Shown here in pieces: positions 39,336 to 49,574 of a stretch of 64,000 nucleotides of DNA; within the stretch, counting starts at the first letter, position 1; each line of letters opens with the position of its first letter. Position numbers and translations under genes: made by a program. Origin of the DNA: Asterias amurensis (Eukaryota > Echinodermata > Asteroidea > Forcipulatida > Asteriidae); NCBI RefSeq assembly GCF_032118995.1, contig NC_092650.1:5766001-5830000 (forward strand), given 5' to 3'. The notes beneath the pieces were generated by a model. That model was not told the DNA's origin and did no database searches. It saw only the letters and a program-made list of their open reading frames with translations.

Positions 39336-40494
39336 TGTGACCTATGTTTACATTCAAACCGCCCTCTGTTGACAAAACACTATATACGTCATGTTTCGCC
39401 GGGCACTGAGTTGCGTAGTCATAGTAAGATTGCGTACACTTTCTAGCTGGCTGCCAAAACACAAAGGTTTTGCCCGGCGGTATGCGCGCGAATCATGTTA
39501 TGGTTTTCGTGTGACGTCAGAGGTCACATCGTCTATACAGAACTTAATACACATTGGTGTAATGGTAAAAAAAAAAACAGTATACTGCTTCTGCTGTATC
39601 ATATAAATATGCATGTACAATTACAACGTATGTTCTAGGTACTAGGTTTTTCTTTCCAGTTACTCTGCATATTTGTAAGTAGAATCGTCTAAAACTATCG
39701 CCTGCGAATTAGCTTTGAGTTTTTCAGTAGCTCTGTTTAATTATGTGTTGTCAGTATTAAGTCAACTTGTAGACAATTTGACAAAGTTTATAATGTTGTT
39801 GTACATTTGAATTTTTTACAACCCTGCGGCACAAGCCAGTACTCTACTGTCTTAATTGATGTCAGATGCTCTGTATACATAAAGAAGTTATGAGTACCGA
39901 TTCTCAAAGTATAATGGGGGAACCAGACTGTTTAACCTTCCAGTCTCAGACCGTGTCTAAAATAGCGACTTCTACTACAGATACGGCTTAGTCGCATGCG
40001 TCTTTCTATTCTTCAACACTCGCTGAGCTAGCTGTAGCTGTAGCCAAAGTCGCTGTTTCAGCACACTGCCTCGTTACAAATTATGTCAAATTTGAATGTA
40101 AGAAATTCCTTACATTTCTGTTTACCTTATAAAATTCAATCGGATAAAGAAAATATTGGGCTTGAGTCTTTTGTGGGGAAACAAACAGTTTGGCCGTGTC
40201 CGGAATTTTGGTTTCCTTTGTGGCCAGAGTGCCAAAAAGTCCCATTCTAGTGAATGTTGCTGCAGGTAAAGTTTAGGTAGCTCTGTGAAATTGGGACCCA
40301 GTGTTCCAGATTCTGCCAATTTACATATTTAGTTTTCTTGCATATAGGTTAGACCCACCTTGTGTAAAATGTGCTAGTAAAACATGTTCTGTATTGTGAC
40401 CATTGTGATTTGTAACCGTAATGTTGTGAACATGTACATAGAACACAACAATCCTGGCCAAAATGTTTGGGCCATTTGAAAACTAAGCATACCC

Positions 40495-40882
40495 TCCCCC
40501 GTTCCCCAGGCCTTGGGTCAAGTTCGTGCAAGGACTATCGTTGACCAAAGTTTGACTAAGTTTGCTCGAACTCTATCTAGGCGACGATAGTTTACTACGC
40601 TAGTCGACTGTTTGGAACCAAGCTAATTCCGGGCGGGCATGTTCGCATCGCTGGTTACCAGTAGCCGTTTTCATAGCCAGCGCAGAGTGGACAAAATAAT
40701 TACATGTGTTAAGTCGAAAGTCATGTTGATGACAAGACTACAGTCGTTCGCACTACACGTACAACTTATGTGCGCATGCCCTACATAGGTCACTAAACAA
40801 CCACACGTTACCATTGATCCTTGCGTGAACTTGACCCAAGCTGGAGCACAGACTGCGCAACAAGAGCCACCATTGAACGGGG
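40495..40882. repeat. Long inverted repeat with ~300-bp interior
   Basis: CCCCGTTCCCCAGGCCTTGG, GTCAAGTTCGTGCAAGGA at the left; TCCTTGCGTGAACTTGACCC, AAGCTGG and, further out, GAACGGGG at the right. It could be a non-autonomous DNA transposon, but target-site duplications were not seen. Confidence 0.6.
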
Positions 40883-41630
40883 GTCGGGCCCAACAAGGTA
40901 GAGCCGGGATTGTTGGTAAAAATAATCACCTCAACCACAATGTACATATCAAACACTGTGCCTATTAGACTTGTATGAGTCACTCTTGAATAGTCAAACC
41001 TCTGAAAGCGGGCAAGCAAGGGCTTTACTGATGTTACTCTGGTTTTAGAAAATTTGTGTGTGAAATTGTCTTACTTAGCTGTTAAACCTTTGGTAAAAAC
41101 TACTAAGGGTATTGACGAGGGGCTGAACTGACATAAATACTGGAATGTTTTGTAAAATGTGGTTCTTCTTTTGCATTGACATTGTGCATTGGTTGATGGT
41201 CAGTTGAACAAATTTTCCAAGCATATGTTCTTTCATTCCTCAAAAAAAATTTAACTTATAAACTCTAGCAGAACTTTGTTGTGGCTGCCTAGAAAATTAC
41301 TGGCAACCATATTTTTCTTATTTCGTGGTGAAATTGTTCTGTATGACAGAAAAAATAAGAATGCCACAATGACTAACATAATTTGTTGTAGGAGTACGTA
41401 CAGGTATGGACCACAATAGGGGCTAGACTAGACCATAAACAGCATGTGAAATGAGAAATTACTATCAGAAAATGTTGTTTGTTAACTTTATTGTTGCCAT
41501 GGAATATCATGAAATACACATTTTTTAACACATTCTTTACTTCCAGATTGTATTCTTTTATGTTTGAATGCCGCAAACAAATTTTTCATAAGTTGATAAT
41601 CTTTGACACCTTGACGTACATGTAGGCCTA

Positions 41631-41842
41631 TTGATTTCGAGACCTCAGAACCGAAGTCAAGCATCTGAAAGCACACGACTTCGTGTGACAAAGGTGTTTT
41701 ATTCTTTCATTGTTATCTCGCAACTTCGATGGCCAATTGAGCTCAAATTTTTCGCAGGTTTGTTATTTTATGCATTTGTTGAGATGCACCAAGTGAGAGG
41801 ATTGGTCTTTAACAATTACCAATAGTGTCCGGTGTCTTTAAA
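41631..41842. mobile_element. Family A MITE, copy 9 (right half)
   Basis: Starts at TTGATTTCGAGACCTCAGAA near the family centre and continues to ATAGTGTCCGGTGTCTTTAA. Confidence 0.85.
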
Positions 41843-42026
41843 GAGCTGAGTGCCACAACTGACTTAATGGATATAATTTTTTTTTATATTCACGTTATTT
41901 CCTAAACTATTGACTAAGTAAGTTATCTTGTTTAAGCATCCACCTTGTTTTTGTTTAAGTATTCACCATGTTTTTGTATTAATGTATCTGTTTATCTGGT
42001 TCCTTTATTTATATTTGTATTCTCGA

Positions 42027-42160
42027 TTGCCCGAGGTTCTGTGAAATGAATGAAAAGTCCACAGGCATGTCACTCAGATGGGATTCAAACCCACGAACTT
42101 TGCCATGCTAGCATATGTCATACCATTAGACAGGAAGCACGGTGGTCTAGTGGTATAAGA
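42027..42160 (-). mobile_element. tRNA-derived SINE (family G), copy 5, plus an abutting opposite head
   Basis: The minus strand has GGTATGACATATGCTAGCAT, a B box (GGGTTTGAATCCCATC), TGACATGCCTGTGGACTTTT and a CACAGAACCTCGGG-like body. At 42137 a plus-strand A-box-like CACGGTGGTCTAGTGGTATA begins, so two tRNA-like heads face each other. Confidence 0.65.
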
Positions 42161-42163
42161 TAT

Positions 42164-42416
42164 TGGGCCCAATTTCATGGCTCTGCTAACCACCGAAATT
42201 ATGCGCTTGCGATCACAATTCTTTGCTTACATTGCAAACGCTAAATCTCTGCTCAAGCTGTATAAGCGGCAAATGACTTATTACATGGAGTACGCACACG
42301 CACAAACAAAAATTCCCCTGCTTACCTGTGACATACGCTTGACGTTAACATGGAGTTCCCTGCTTCTATAGCGCCGATATTTTGCCTACAGAAAGCAGAG
42401 CCTTTAAATTAGGCCC
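42164..42416. repeat. Family D foldback element, subfamily with CGC words
   Basis: GGGCCCAATTTCATGGCTCT at the left and AGAGCCTTTAAATTAGGCCC at the right. The interior has TGCTTACCTGTGACATACGC and ACATGGAGTTCCCTGCTT. Confidence 0.82.
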
Positions 42417-42944
42417 GACCCAGCATGATAAAGCAAAAGCTATCTCATTTTTTCCTCATTTTAATAGTGCTTTAAATTTTTGTATTCAGTATTTATTAAT
42501 ATTTATATTTTATACATATATATATATAAATGTTTGTTCATGTGAAGTTATCATTTTGGTCCACTGTGATGTAAGCTTGTATGTGCTTGCAATAAGAATA
42601 TAAACCATTCTTGCAGGCATGCAAGTTATTCTTATTTTTTACTAAAAGTACTTATTTTGTTCATTTTAGAGCAACAATGCCTGTGAAAAGCACTAGTAGC
42701 TCAAATGATCCTGAAAACAAACTTTAAAAAGCAATTTGCTAGTTCTACTACCTGCTACAGTAATGACCTATTTTTAGCAAATTTAGACACTGCTGAAAGC
42801 AGTAGTCTATAGCTTTTGATAAAACAATTGATAACAATTTGGGGGATTTTATTACTTAAAAATAATAGCTTGTCTATTTGGTTTACATTTCTGACTGGCA
42901 CCGTCGAACAAAGATATTGACAAAATAGGGACACCGCCAATAAA

Positions 42945-43035
42945 GGGCTAGATAGCTTAGTTGGTAGAGCTCCGATACGTTAATACGAAGGTCGTGGTTC
43001 AAATCCCAATCTAGTCAATTCTTTGTTCAACCCTA
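42945..43035 (+). mobile_element. tRNA-derived SINE (family O), copy 3
   Basis: GGGCTAGATAGCTTAGTTGG (A box) and GTGGTTCAAATCCCAATCTA (B box), then TTTGTTCAACCCTAAAAATG. Six of seven acceptor-stem pairs could form, but the anticodon arm is poor, so it is not called a functional tRNA. Confidence 0.7.
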
Positions 43036-43849
43036 AAAATGGTTTACATTCCCTCCGAAATTACAACCTTGTTTTAAAAAAAATTATTACTGACCATGCA
43101 ATATTTTCTAAAGAGTTAAGAAACTTGTCCAAAGGGGTTACGGTTGACTTCACAGTAACATCGGTTGTAATAATAGGCATCAAAATTACCTACTTGTATC
43201 ATGGAAAATAACTTTTAACAAAGTCAACTTAAATAAAAAGTACTGTGAGTTTTAAAGCGCGATGTCTCTGGTCATGTTTCCTTCCTACTTTGTAACAGGT
43301 ACTCTAACAAAGGGTCTGGGTACTTTTTGTAACACAAAACACAATGTCCACATATTTACATTAATAGACATGCACAGTCTGAAGATAATGATGGTAGAAA
43401 GCTTCCTTTAAAGTATAACTTGCTAAGGTGCTGTAGTTTGTGAGAAATTAAAATGTCTTTAAATTACTACTTGTTTATTTTTTGAAGTATTGTGTACCTA
43501 ATCATACCTCATACTATATTGCTTGTCTTAATTTTGACATAAATGTACGCTATTGTATTATTGTTTTGTATGACAGCATTGAAATAAATGTACTGAATAC
43601 AAGAAATTAGTAGAACAATGTCACAAAAATAATTTGAGCATGTAAAACTTATTGTCGCGACTTGTTTTACTAATTTTTCAAAAACTATAGCACCTCAACA
43701 AGTATTATTTTTAGGTAAGCTTTCAACTATCATTATCTTCAAACTGTATAAGTTTAATGTAAATCTGTGCACTATGTGTATTGTGTTACAAAATGTTCCC
43801 ATATCATTTAATAAAAGTGTACAAGTCCATGCTTTCTTGGAGTGTAAAC

Positions 43850-44224
43850 TTAAAGGGAAGGTACACGTTTGGTAATAACTCAAAACAAATATTAACTTAA
43901 AAACTGACTTGGTGACAAGCAATGGAGAGCTGTTGATAGTATAAAACATTGTGAGAAACGGCTCCCTCTGAAGTAGCGTAGATTTTGAGGAAGAGGTAAT
44001 TTTTCACTACAATAATAAAAGACTTCTAGCTAGAAGTCTTTTATTCCTATTTGAAAGCACACAATTTCGTCCAACAAGGGTGTTTTTCTCTTATCATTTT
44101 CTCCCAACTTCGATGGCTAATTTAGCTCAAATTTTCACAGGCTTGTTATTTTATGCTTATGTATGGTTACATCAAGTGAGAAGACTGGTCTTTGACAATT
44201 ACTAAACGCGTACCTTCCCTTTAA
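43850..44224. mobile_element. Family A variant MITE with different terminal sequence
   Basis: Bounded by TTAAAGGGAAGGTACACGTT and GCGTACCTTCCCTTTAA instead of the usual AAGGCAGTGGACACTA ends. The interior (GAGAAACGGCTCCCTCTGAA, CAAATTTTCACAGGCTTGTT) is family A. The centre is an unrelated hairpin, AAAAGACTTCTAGCTAGAAG. Confidence 0.9.
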
Positions 44225-44559
44225 AAGTTGATTCTTTTCTGAAGAACTGTATGATTAGGACAACAGAAACCTGTTTGTTTGTCCTCATATGACCGTCAAC
44301 AAATTCGGGACGGTTTACCGTTTTGGGTTTTTTCAAGAGTTGTCGTTAAAAATCCAAAAGACTAGTTGAGAAGTGTCAAAAGGGGAAGAAATTATACATG
44401 TATTGAATATAAAGCAGTTTGGGAGACTTTTAGACAGTCCTTTTTCACAGTAGTGCGCATGCACGTTCAGAACCGCCAAAAAAGAAGAACATTATGTCTG
44501 CTGCAGGCAGCGTCGACCAATGCTGACACGGCTGGTCAGGTTTAAGTCATACTGGGGGC

Positions 44560-44745
44560 ACTACATGAATGTGGATTGGGTTGTCAGTCCCTATGACTGT
44601 GTGGGTTTTCCCTGGAATAATCCTCTGGGGTTTTCCTCCCACATCTAAAACTGAGTTAAGTTTTGGGGTTTTGGCTAGAACAGTGATTAGGTTTGCTTTT
44701 CTGAGAGTAGTTGGTATCGAACCAGAAGAAATTAAATGAAATTAT
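44560..44745 (+). mobile_element. SINE-like repeat (family I), copy 4
   Basis: GTCCCTATGACTGTGTGGGT, TTTTCCCTGGAATAATCCTC, GTTTTCCTCCCACATCTAAA, then GGCTAGAACAGTGATTAGG and a final GAAATTAAATGAAATT. Confidence 0.65.
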
Positions 44746-45124
44746 GACATGTCAGGGTTGTTTAAAAATATTTATACCTCCTATCAGAAACAAATGAAAC
44801 CAAACGACAATATTGAAATTTTCTCTCAGTTTTATTTTATTGACATTGACATACGAATAAATCTGCAAAGTTTTCGATGCTCTTATTATTTTATAATAGA
44901 TACACATGAAAATCAAATGTCACAACTCTGTGCTGTAAATTAGCAGACTATGAGTCACCTTGTGATCTACAATAACGACAGCGAATTACACCAACAAAAA
45001 ACCATTGATGGAATGTGCATTTTAACAACCAAGATATATTTCATTTTTAAACAACTGCAGTGTTGTAGTCGGGTAAATTTTGGCCCAGCACCAAGTACCA
45101 CTAAGTAGGGCCTACAAAGGTGGC

Positions 45125-45421
45125 CCAGAGTTATATACAAGAACTAGAGGGCGCACTGGCCTAAATACGCGACCCGGTATGCGCGCAGGCGGCCATTTTG
45201 TAAGTTGACAAAACAGGCAGTGCACAGCGTGTGTTTTGTGCGGCCATTTTGTAAGTTGACAAAACAGCTTCGCGTAGCGTTCAATAAACACAAACTCCAA
45301 CATGTACTTCATATTCAGAGCGCGTACAGAATGGCGCGCCCGTGTCTCCTTGCGGTCCCGTCACGTTTGTGCAAGAGGCATCACCAGTGCGCCCTCTAGT
45401 TCTTATAATATAACTCTATGG
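45125..45421. mobile_element. Family E CpG-rich foldback element, copy 2
   Basis: CCAGAGTTATATACAAGAAC and TTCTTATAATATAACTCTAT form the ends; arms TAGAGGGCGCACTGG and CCAGTGCGCCCTCTA. Inside, the GCGGCCATTTTGTAAGTTGA unit is duplicated, unlike the decayed first repeat in the copy at 8975. 297 bp. Confidence 0.87.
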
Positions 45422-45429
45422 TATGAGCA

Positions 45430-45870
45430 CTGCTCTCCCAAGTACCAATTCCAACAGCAATGTAGAACTATTAGGCACTCCAAGTACAAGTACAAGTACC
45501 ACCCAGTACAAAGGTGGCCGAGTACAAATGAAGTACAAATGAAGTACTTGAGAGGTAAGGTGTCCAAGTCCCAAGTAATCTTTGAGTACCAATTCCAACA
45601 GCAGACTAGAAATATTTGGCACTTTAAGTACAATAAGTACAAGTACCATCTAGTACAAAGGTGACCAAGTAGTACTTGAATACAATACCGGTACTGGTGC
45701 ATAAGTCCCAAGCACTCTTTGAGTACAAGTTCCAAAAGCAGAGTCCAAGTACTTGGCTCTCCGAATACGAGTACAGGTACTATCAAGTACAAAGGTGGCG
45801 GATAAGTACTCCAGTACGAGTACTGGTGCCTAAGTCCCAAGCACTCTTTGAGTACAAGTTCCAAAAGCAG
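45430..45870. repeat. GTAC-rich tandem array, ~120-bp units
   Basis: About four degenerate units alternate AGTACCAATTCCAACAGCA or GAGTACAAGTTCCAAAAGCA with CAAGTACAAGTACAAGTACC-type runs and AGTACAAAGGTGGC. The long frames on both strands here come from the repeat. Confidence 0.8.
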
Positions 45871-46725
45871 TTGTTTTTTCTTCGTTCGACCTCAAGTTCA
45901 AGATTCCTCATATTTTTTGCATAAAATTAAAAATTCATATGATTTTTACTAATACCATGCTACAAATATTTGTTTTTTAGCGACATTAATTATCACTACG
46001 GTAACCATTGGCATTAATGGATAATACATGAATTGATTATTTGCAAGTCATTCACAGTAAACATGCATTTTATTTTATTCTATGCCATGCCATGCCATGC
46101 CCCAAAAATTACAGAACATTGGAAATATCTGTATTCGTTGAAATTTGAAAATCTAGCACTAAATCCCCAACTCCAATCCTCAACCCCATATCATGTACCC
46201 AGTCCATTTTTGTTGTGGTTTATAATAATATTTGAAAATCTAACACGTGACATCATGGCTTCAAATTGAGCCCTCTTGTGACAAACTGTTGACAGAGTTT
46301 GCACTGACTCAGACCATATGATTCTATTCCTGTTTTCATTTGTATGAAACGTAGCTGAGTATCAAGTGTCATTAAGAATAAGAATATAGTTGTCAGTGAT
46401 TAATTGTGGGCTCACCCAGCCAGCGCACAAACTTGCAAAATACAGCATTTCCAATACACAATGTACGACACACTAACAACAACTATAAAACATTTATAAA
46501 TATACCATTCCAAATCAAACACAGTTGAGGCCAGTGCTCTGTGGCAGTTTTATCAGTTTGAAGCTCCAATGACAAAACTTTTCGGCATCACACTAGATAT
46601 TCCTAGAGTATCATAAGACCGGATAATCAAGTCGCCAAGCTCACTCTGTCTTGTCACTTAAGTTTTAAAAACACAGGAATGCCCTAAACAAAAACAGCAC
46701 AATCGTTAATATCTGCGAACGGTCC

Positions 46726-47844
46726 TCATGTGTAAACAACTCGCTCGACAGCTACGTAGAAGTTCTCCTTTGTTTCTAGATCATGGTAGCCTATAGGTCC
46801 AACCTCACAGTCAGCACATATAAGATACTTGATGCTTTTGACTGTGTTTGTGAAGCCAACGTTCTCAAATGTGTACATGCCCTCTATCAGCCAGAAGTCG
46901 TCTAGTTCCTCACCATCGTTTGGCTCTTGATTCGCAGTCTTCACTTTCATATGCGGGAGGAAAAACTGCAAAGAAGATTGAGAACAGTTTAATTACTAAA
47001 AACTCCAAGATACACTATCCAATATTTATAATCGTAGATTCACGTTTGTTTTTGGCACATGTTATGATTGCCAAAGCGATATCCCACCAGCATTAACAGC
47101 AATACTTTACAAATACATTATACAAGCAGTACCTTCAACTGATTGGGACACCTACTAAACTAGGCGTGACACTCAAAGTCAAAGAGTAAAATCTCATTTC
47201 CCTTGTCTTGGACAAGAGAATCCGCCCTATACTGTACTGTAAATAAATGGATAGTTATATATTTTCAATCTAGAAAATTGTTGCTTCAAACAAAAGATTT
47301 CTTTAGAGGGAAATAAAGTCAAAAAAATTGCCAAAGAGTGAAATAAATAGCATTTTTAATTATTCAGATTTTTTTTTCTAACTAAGTTTATCTCATCTGT
47401 ATGGCCACTAACACCACTTTTTCATTTGATATATAAAGGAGTAGTATTTAATTTACTCAAATGAGATATTCATTTTTGTAAAAATACGTGAAAAGGTGGT
47501 GGCAGGATACGGAAAGTTTTCCCATTCTTTTATTGCATATTTCCAAATAATTTTATAGTCACTTATTTTTCATATCGCAACTGGTTAAGGTGCTCATCAT
47601 AGTGCACAAAACGAACCTTTTTTTGTGTAGCTTTTGCAAGGCCCGGCCGAAGTACGATGCTTTGACACCTTGCACACGCTAAATTCTTCACGTTCATGTT
47701 CTTTTCGTCTATCAGATCTTTGACTTTAGAGCTTGGAGTTGCCGCAGAATCTTCCTCCGCTGACCCCGGTTCTTCGGCGGGCTTTTCCTCCACTGCTTCT
47801 TCTTCTGCCGGTACATCGACAACGGGTTCTCCGCCTTCCGCCAT
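46726..47844 (-). CDS. RABIF: Rab-interacting factor MSS4
   Basis: A zinc-binding protein that binds nucleotide-free exocytic Rab GTPases, stimulating nucleotide release and acting as a holdase chaperone. Two minus-strand exons: 47844-47617 and 46965-46726 (TGA), joined in phase (AAAAAAAG|GTTCGT donor, TTTGCAG acceptor), giving 155 residues. The MSS4 fold is clear: the first zinc CxxC at C57/C60 in LACARCQSIVLRPG; FFLPHMK; then FWLIEGMYTFENVGFT; the second CxxC at C126/C129 in ICADCEVGPIGYH; and C-terminal ENFYVAVERVVY. Human RABIF is 123 residues. The extra length is an acidic, Glu-rich N-terminal tail (about residues 1-35). If exon 1 were not spliced, the frame would stop 17 codons later without the second zinc half, so splicing is required. 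No polyadenylation signal is obvious. Confidence 0.96.
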
Positions 47845-49574
47845 TGTTGGTTATTCTTTGGTCTAGTACTAGTATAGTATGGTGCCTTAACCCCTCCCAC
47901 CAACACACAGGCTTTCTGCTATCATAACACTAGGGTTGCGTTTTACGGGCAATCGATCGAGGGGCGGGGATTGTAACCAAGATTGGAGGGGGTTACTTGT
48001 GGCAATTCTTCAGAATCAGACAATGAAGAAGAGAGATGGATCAGGACGATGTTTTTGTATAACAAAATATTTGTAAATTTACCAAATGATCTATTAAACG
48101 AGCCCAAAAGCAAGGTTGATTGTTGTAACAAAAGCTTGCAAAAGCGCATACTGCCCTGCACCGAAAACCCACCCTCGGCCCTGGGCCCAATTTCATAGAG
48201 CTGCTATAAACACTAAAATTTGCTTAGCATGAAATTTGAATTTTCTTCCTTGATAAAAAAAGGATTACCAACAAAATTTTCATTTGATGGATATTGCCTG
48301 TTACTGCACAACAATTTGCAAAAAAATACACTAAAAATTACATCGTTGTGACTGCTGCCCCACTCAATTTTTGCTTAGACAAGAAATTTGTCAAGTAGTA
48401 TTTTCTACTAAACATCTTTGAGAAATTGAGCCCTGAATACCACACAGTTACCATTGCCATTTCTACCTCCATGCCATTGCTGCGAGTACTCCGGTCGTTT
48501 CCTTGTTTAGCCAAGAAATTTGCTAAGCCGAATTTTCTGCTTAACAACTTTATGTTAAGCTAAAAATTAGGCAAAACAAAGTCCCCCATAGACAATCACT
48601 GATTTCAGAATTTTGTTTGCACATAAAAATAAGCGCAATAGGATCAAGTTTGTCTACCAACTCCTTCTGGACAACCCCCCCCCCCCCCCCCCCAATGAAA
48701 ACAAAATTATTTCAAAAAGGTCACGCAAAAGTTCGCAAAAATGTAATAATTTAGCTCGAATTTTAGGCATACATTTTCAAACAATGTATGACCCCACACG
48801 TACGTAACTTGTACTAATATTTTTATAGCACTATTCATATATATAGGATAAGCGTCATTGTCAGGTCTTTGAGCAAAGGACTTCCAAAAATAAGTGTTCA
48901 GAAAATGTATTAAAAAAATCCAGCTGACATTGGAATTCAACTGTCAACGAGGAACACGTGATCAGAGCGATTACAATCGATCTACTCCATGACAAAGATA
49001 AAAGTTATGCAGATTTCGCTTTCACCGCACCACAGATACAATTCTTCTGTGTTGTGTACGCCATGCAATCGTCAAATAAAAGCGCACTCTTCAGGTGATT
49101 CCATTTCAACACGGGGTGGCCTTTGTATCGTGTATTAATTGTGTATTCTCGTTTTTTTTTAATTCCTTAATACAATTATACAAATTACCACATAGGTCTT
49201 CAGTTTGGCTGTAATCTTCTCTTCTTTAAGTTTAACACTTCAAACTCTCAGTATAACGTGAAACTAACGTTTGAAGGTATTTGAGCACCCCTATTAAAAA
49301 AATAGAGTGACCAATTTCAATGTGCATATAAAACCAAAGCACGTGTGAAAAGTTACAATTCCATTTGGCCGCCGCTGCCAAGCTGTGTGGTTTTCCTGAA
49401 GCCGTCTGTTGCTCGAAGATTCGTCCAGTTTTAATCACGATTCAATTGCATAGTCTACATGAGTATATACGCGACTGACTTCCAATAGGCTGAATTAGAA
49501 ACAGCAAGAGCTTGTAATTTCTAGCTCAAGAGTTCTGTTAACTTCCGAAAAAGGTCCACCGCCGAACTACGAGA
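47845..49574. other. Divergent intergenic region RABIF / secreted protein gene
   Basis: Presumed to hold both promoters. It contains a D-family foldback (48183-48435), a partial D-like segment to about 48570, and a run of C at 48665-48693. 48700-49490 is AT-rich with no recognised element. A weak TATA-like GAGTATATAC lies at 49461, about 110 bp before the next start codon. Confidence 0.5.
48183..48435. repeat. Family D foldback element
   Basis: GGGCCCAATTTCATAGAGCT at the left and ATCTTTGAGAAATTGAGCCC at the right. The inner TTGCTTAGCATG and CTGCTGCCCCACTCAATTTT match D1 and D2. Confidence 0.82.

Larger units (their letters stand above)
38214..46725. other. Intergenic region CCDC102A / RABIF
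   Basis: About 8.5 kb between convergent genes: CCDC102A 3' UTR, then repeats. Elements are listed separately (M, G, a long inverted repeat, A copies 9 and 10, D, O, I, E and a GTAC-rich array). 39340-40490, 40900-41600, 42420-42940, 43040-43840 and 45880-46700 show no recognisable gene. An AATAAA at about 43583 is too remote to assign. Confidence 0.6.

Noticed and set aside
42945-43020. Possible functional tRNA genes at 16385-16470 and 42945-43020.
   Set aside because: A and B boxes are good, but the anticodon arms do not fold, and related heads with a shared downstream tail show they are SINE copies.
45403-45864. A 153-codon minus-strand frame rich in Leu/Tyr/Trp.
   Set aside because: It is the translation of the GTAC-rich tandem array; its internal repeats are DNA repeats.
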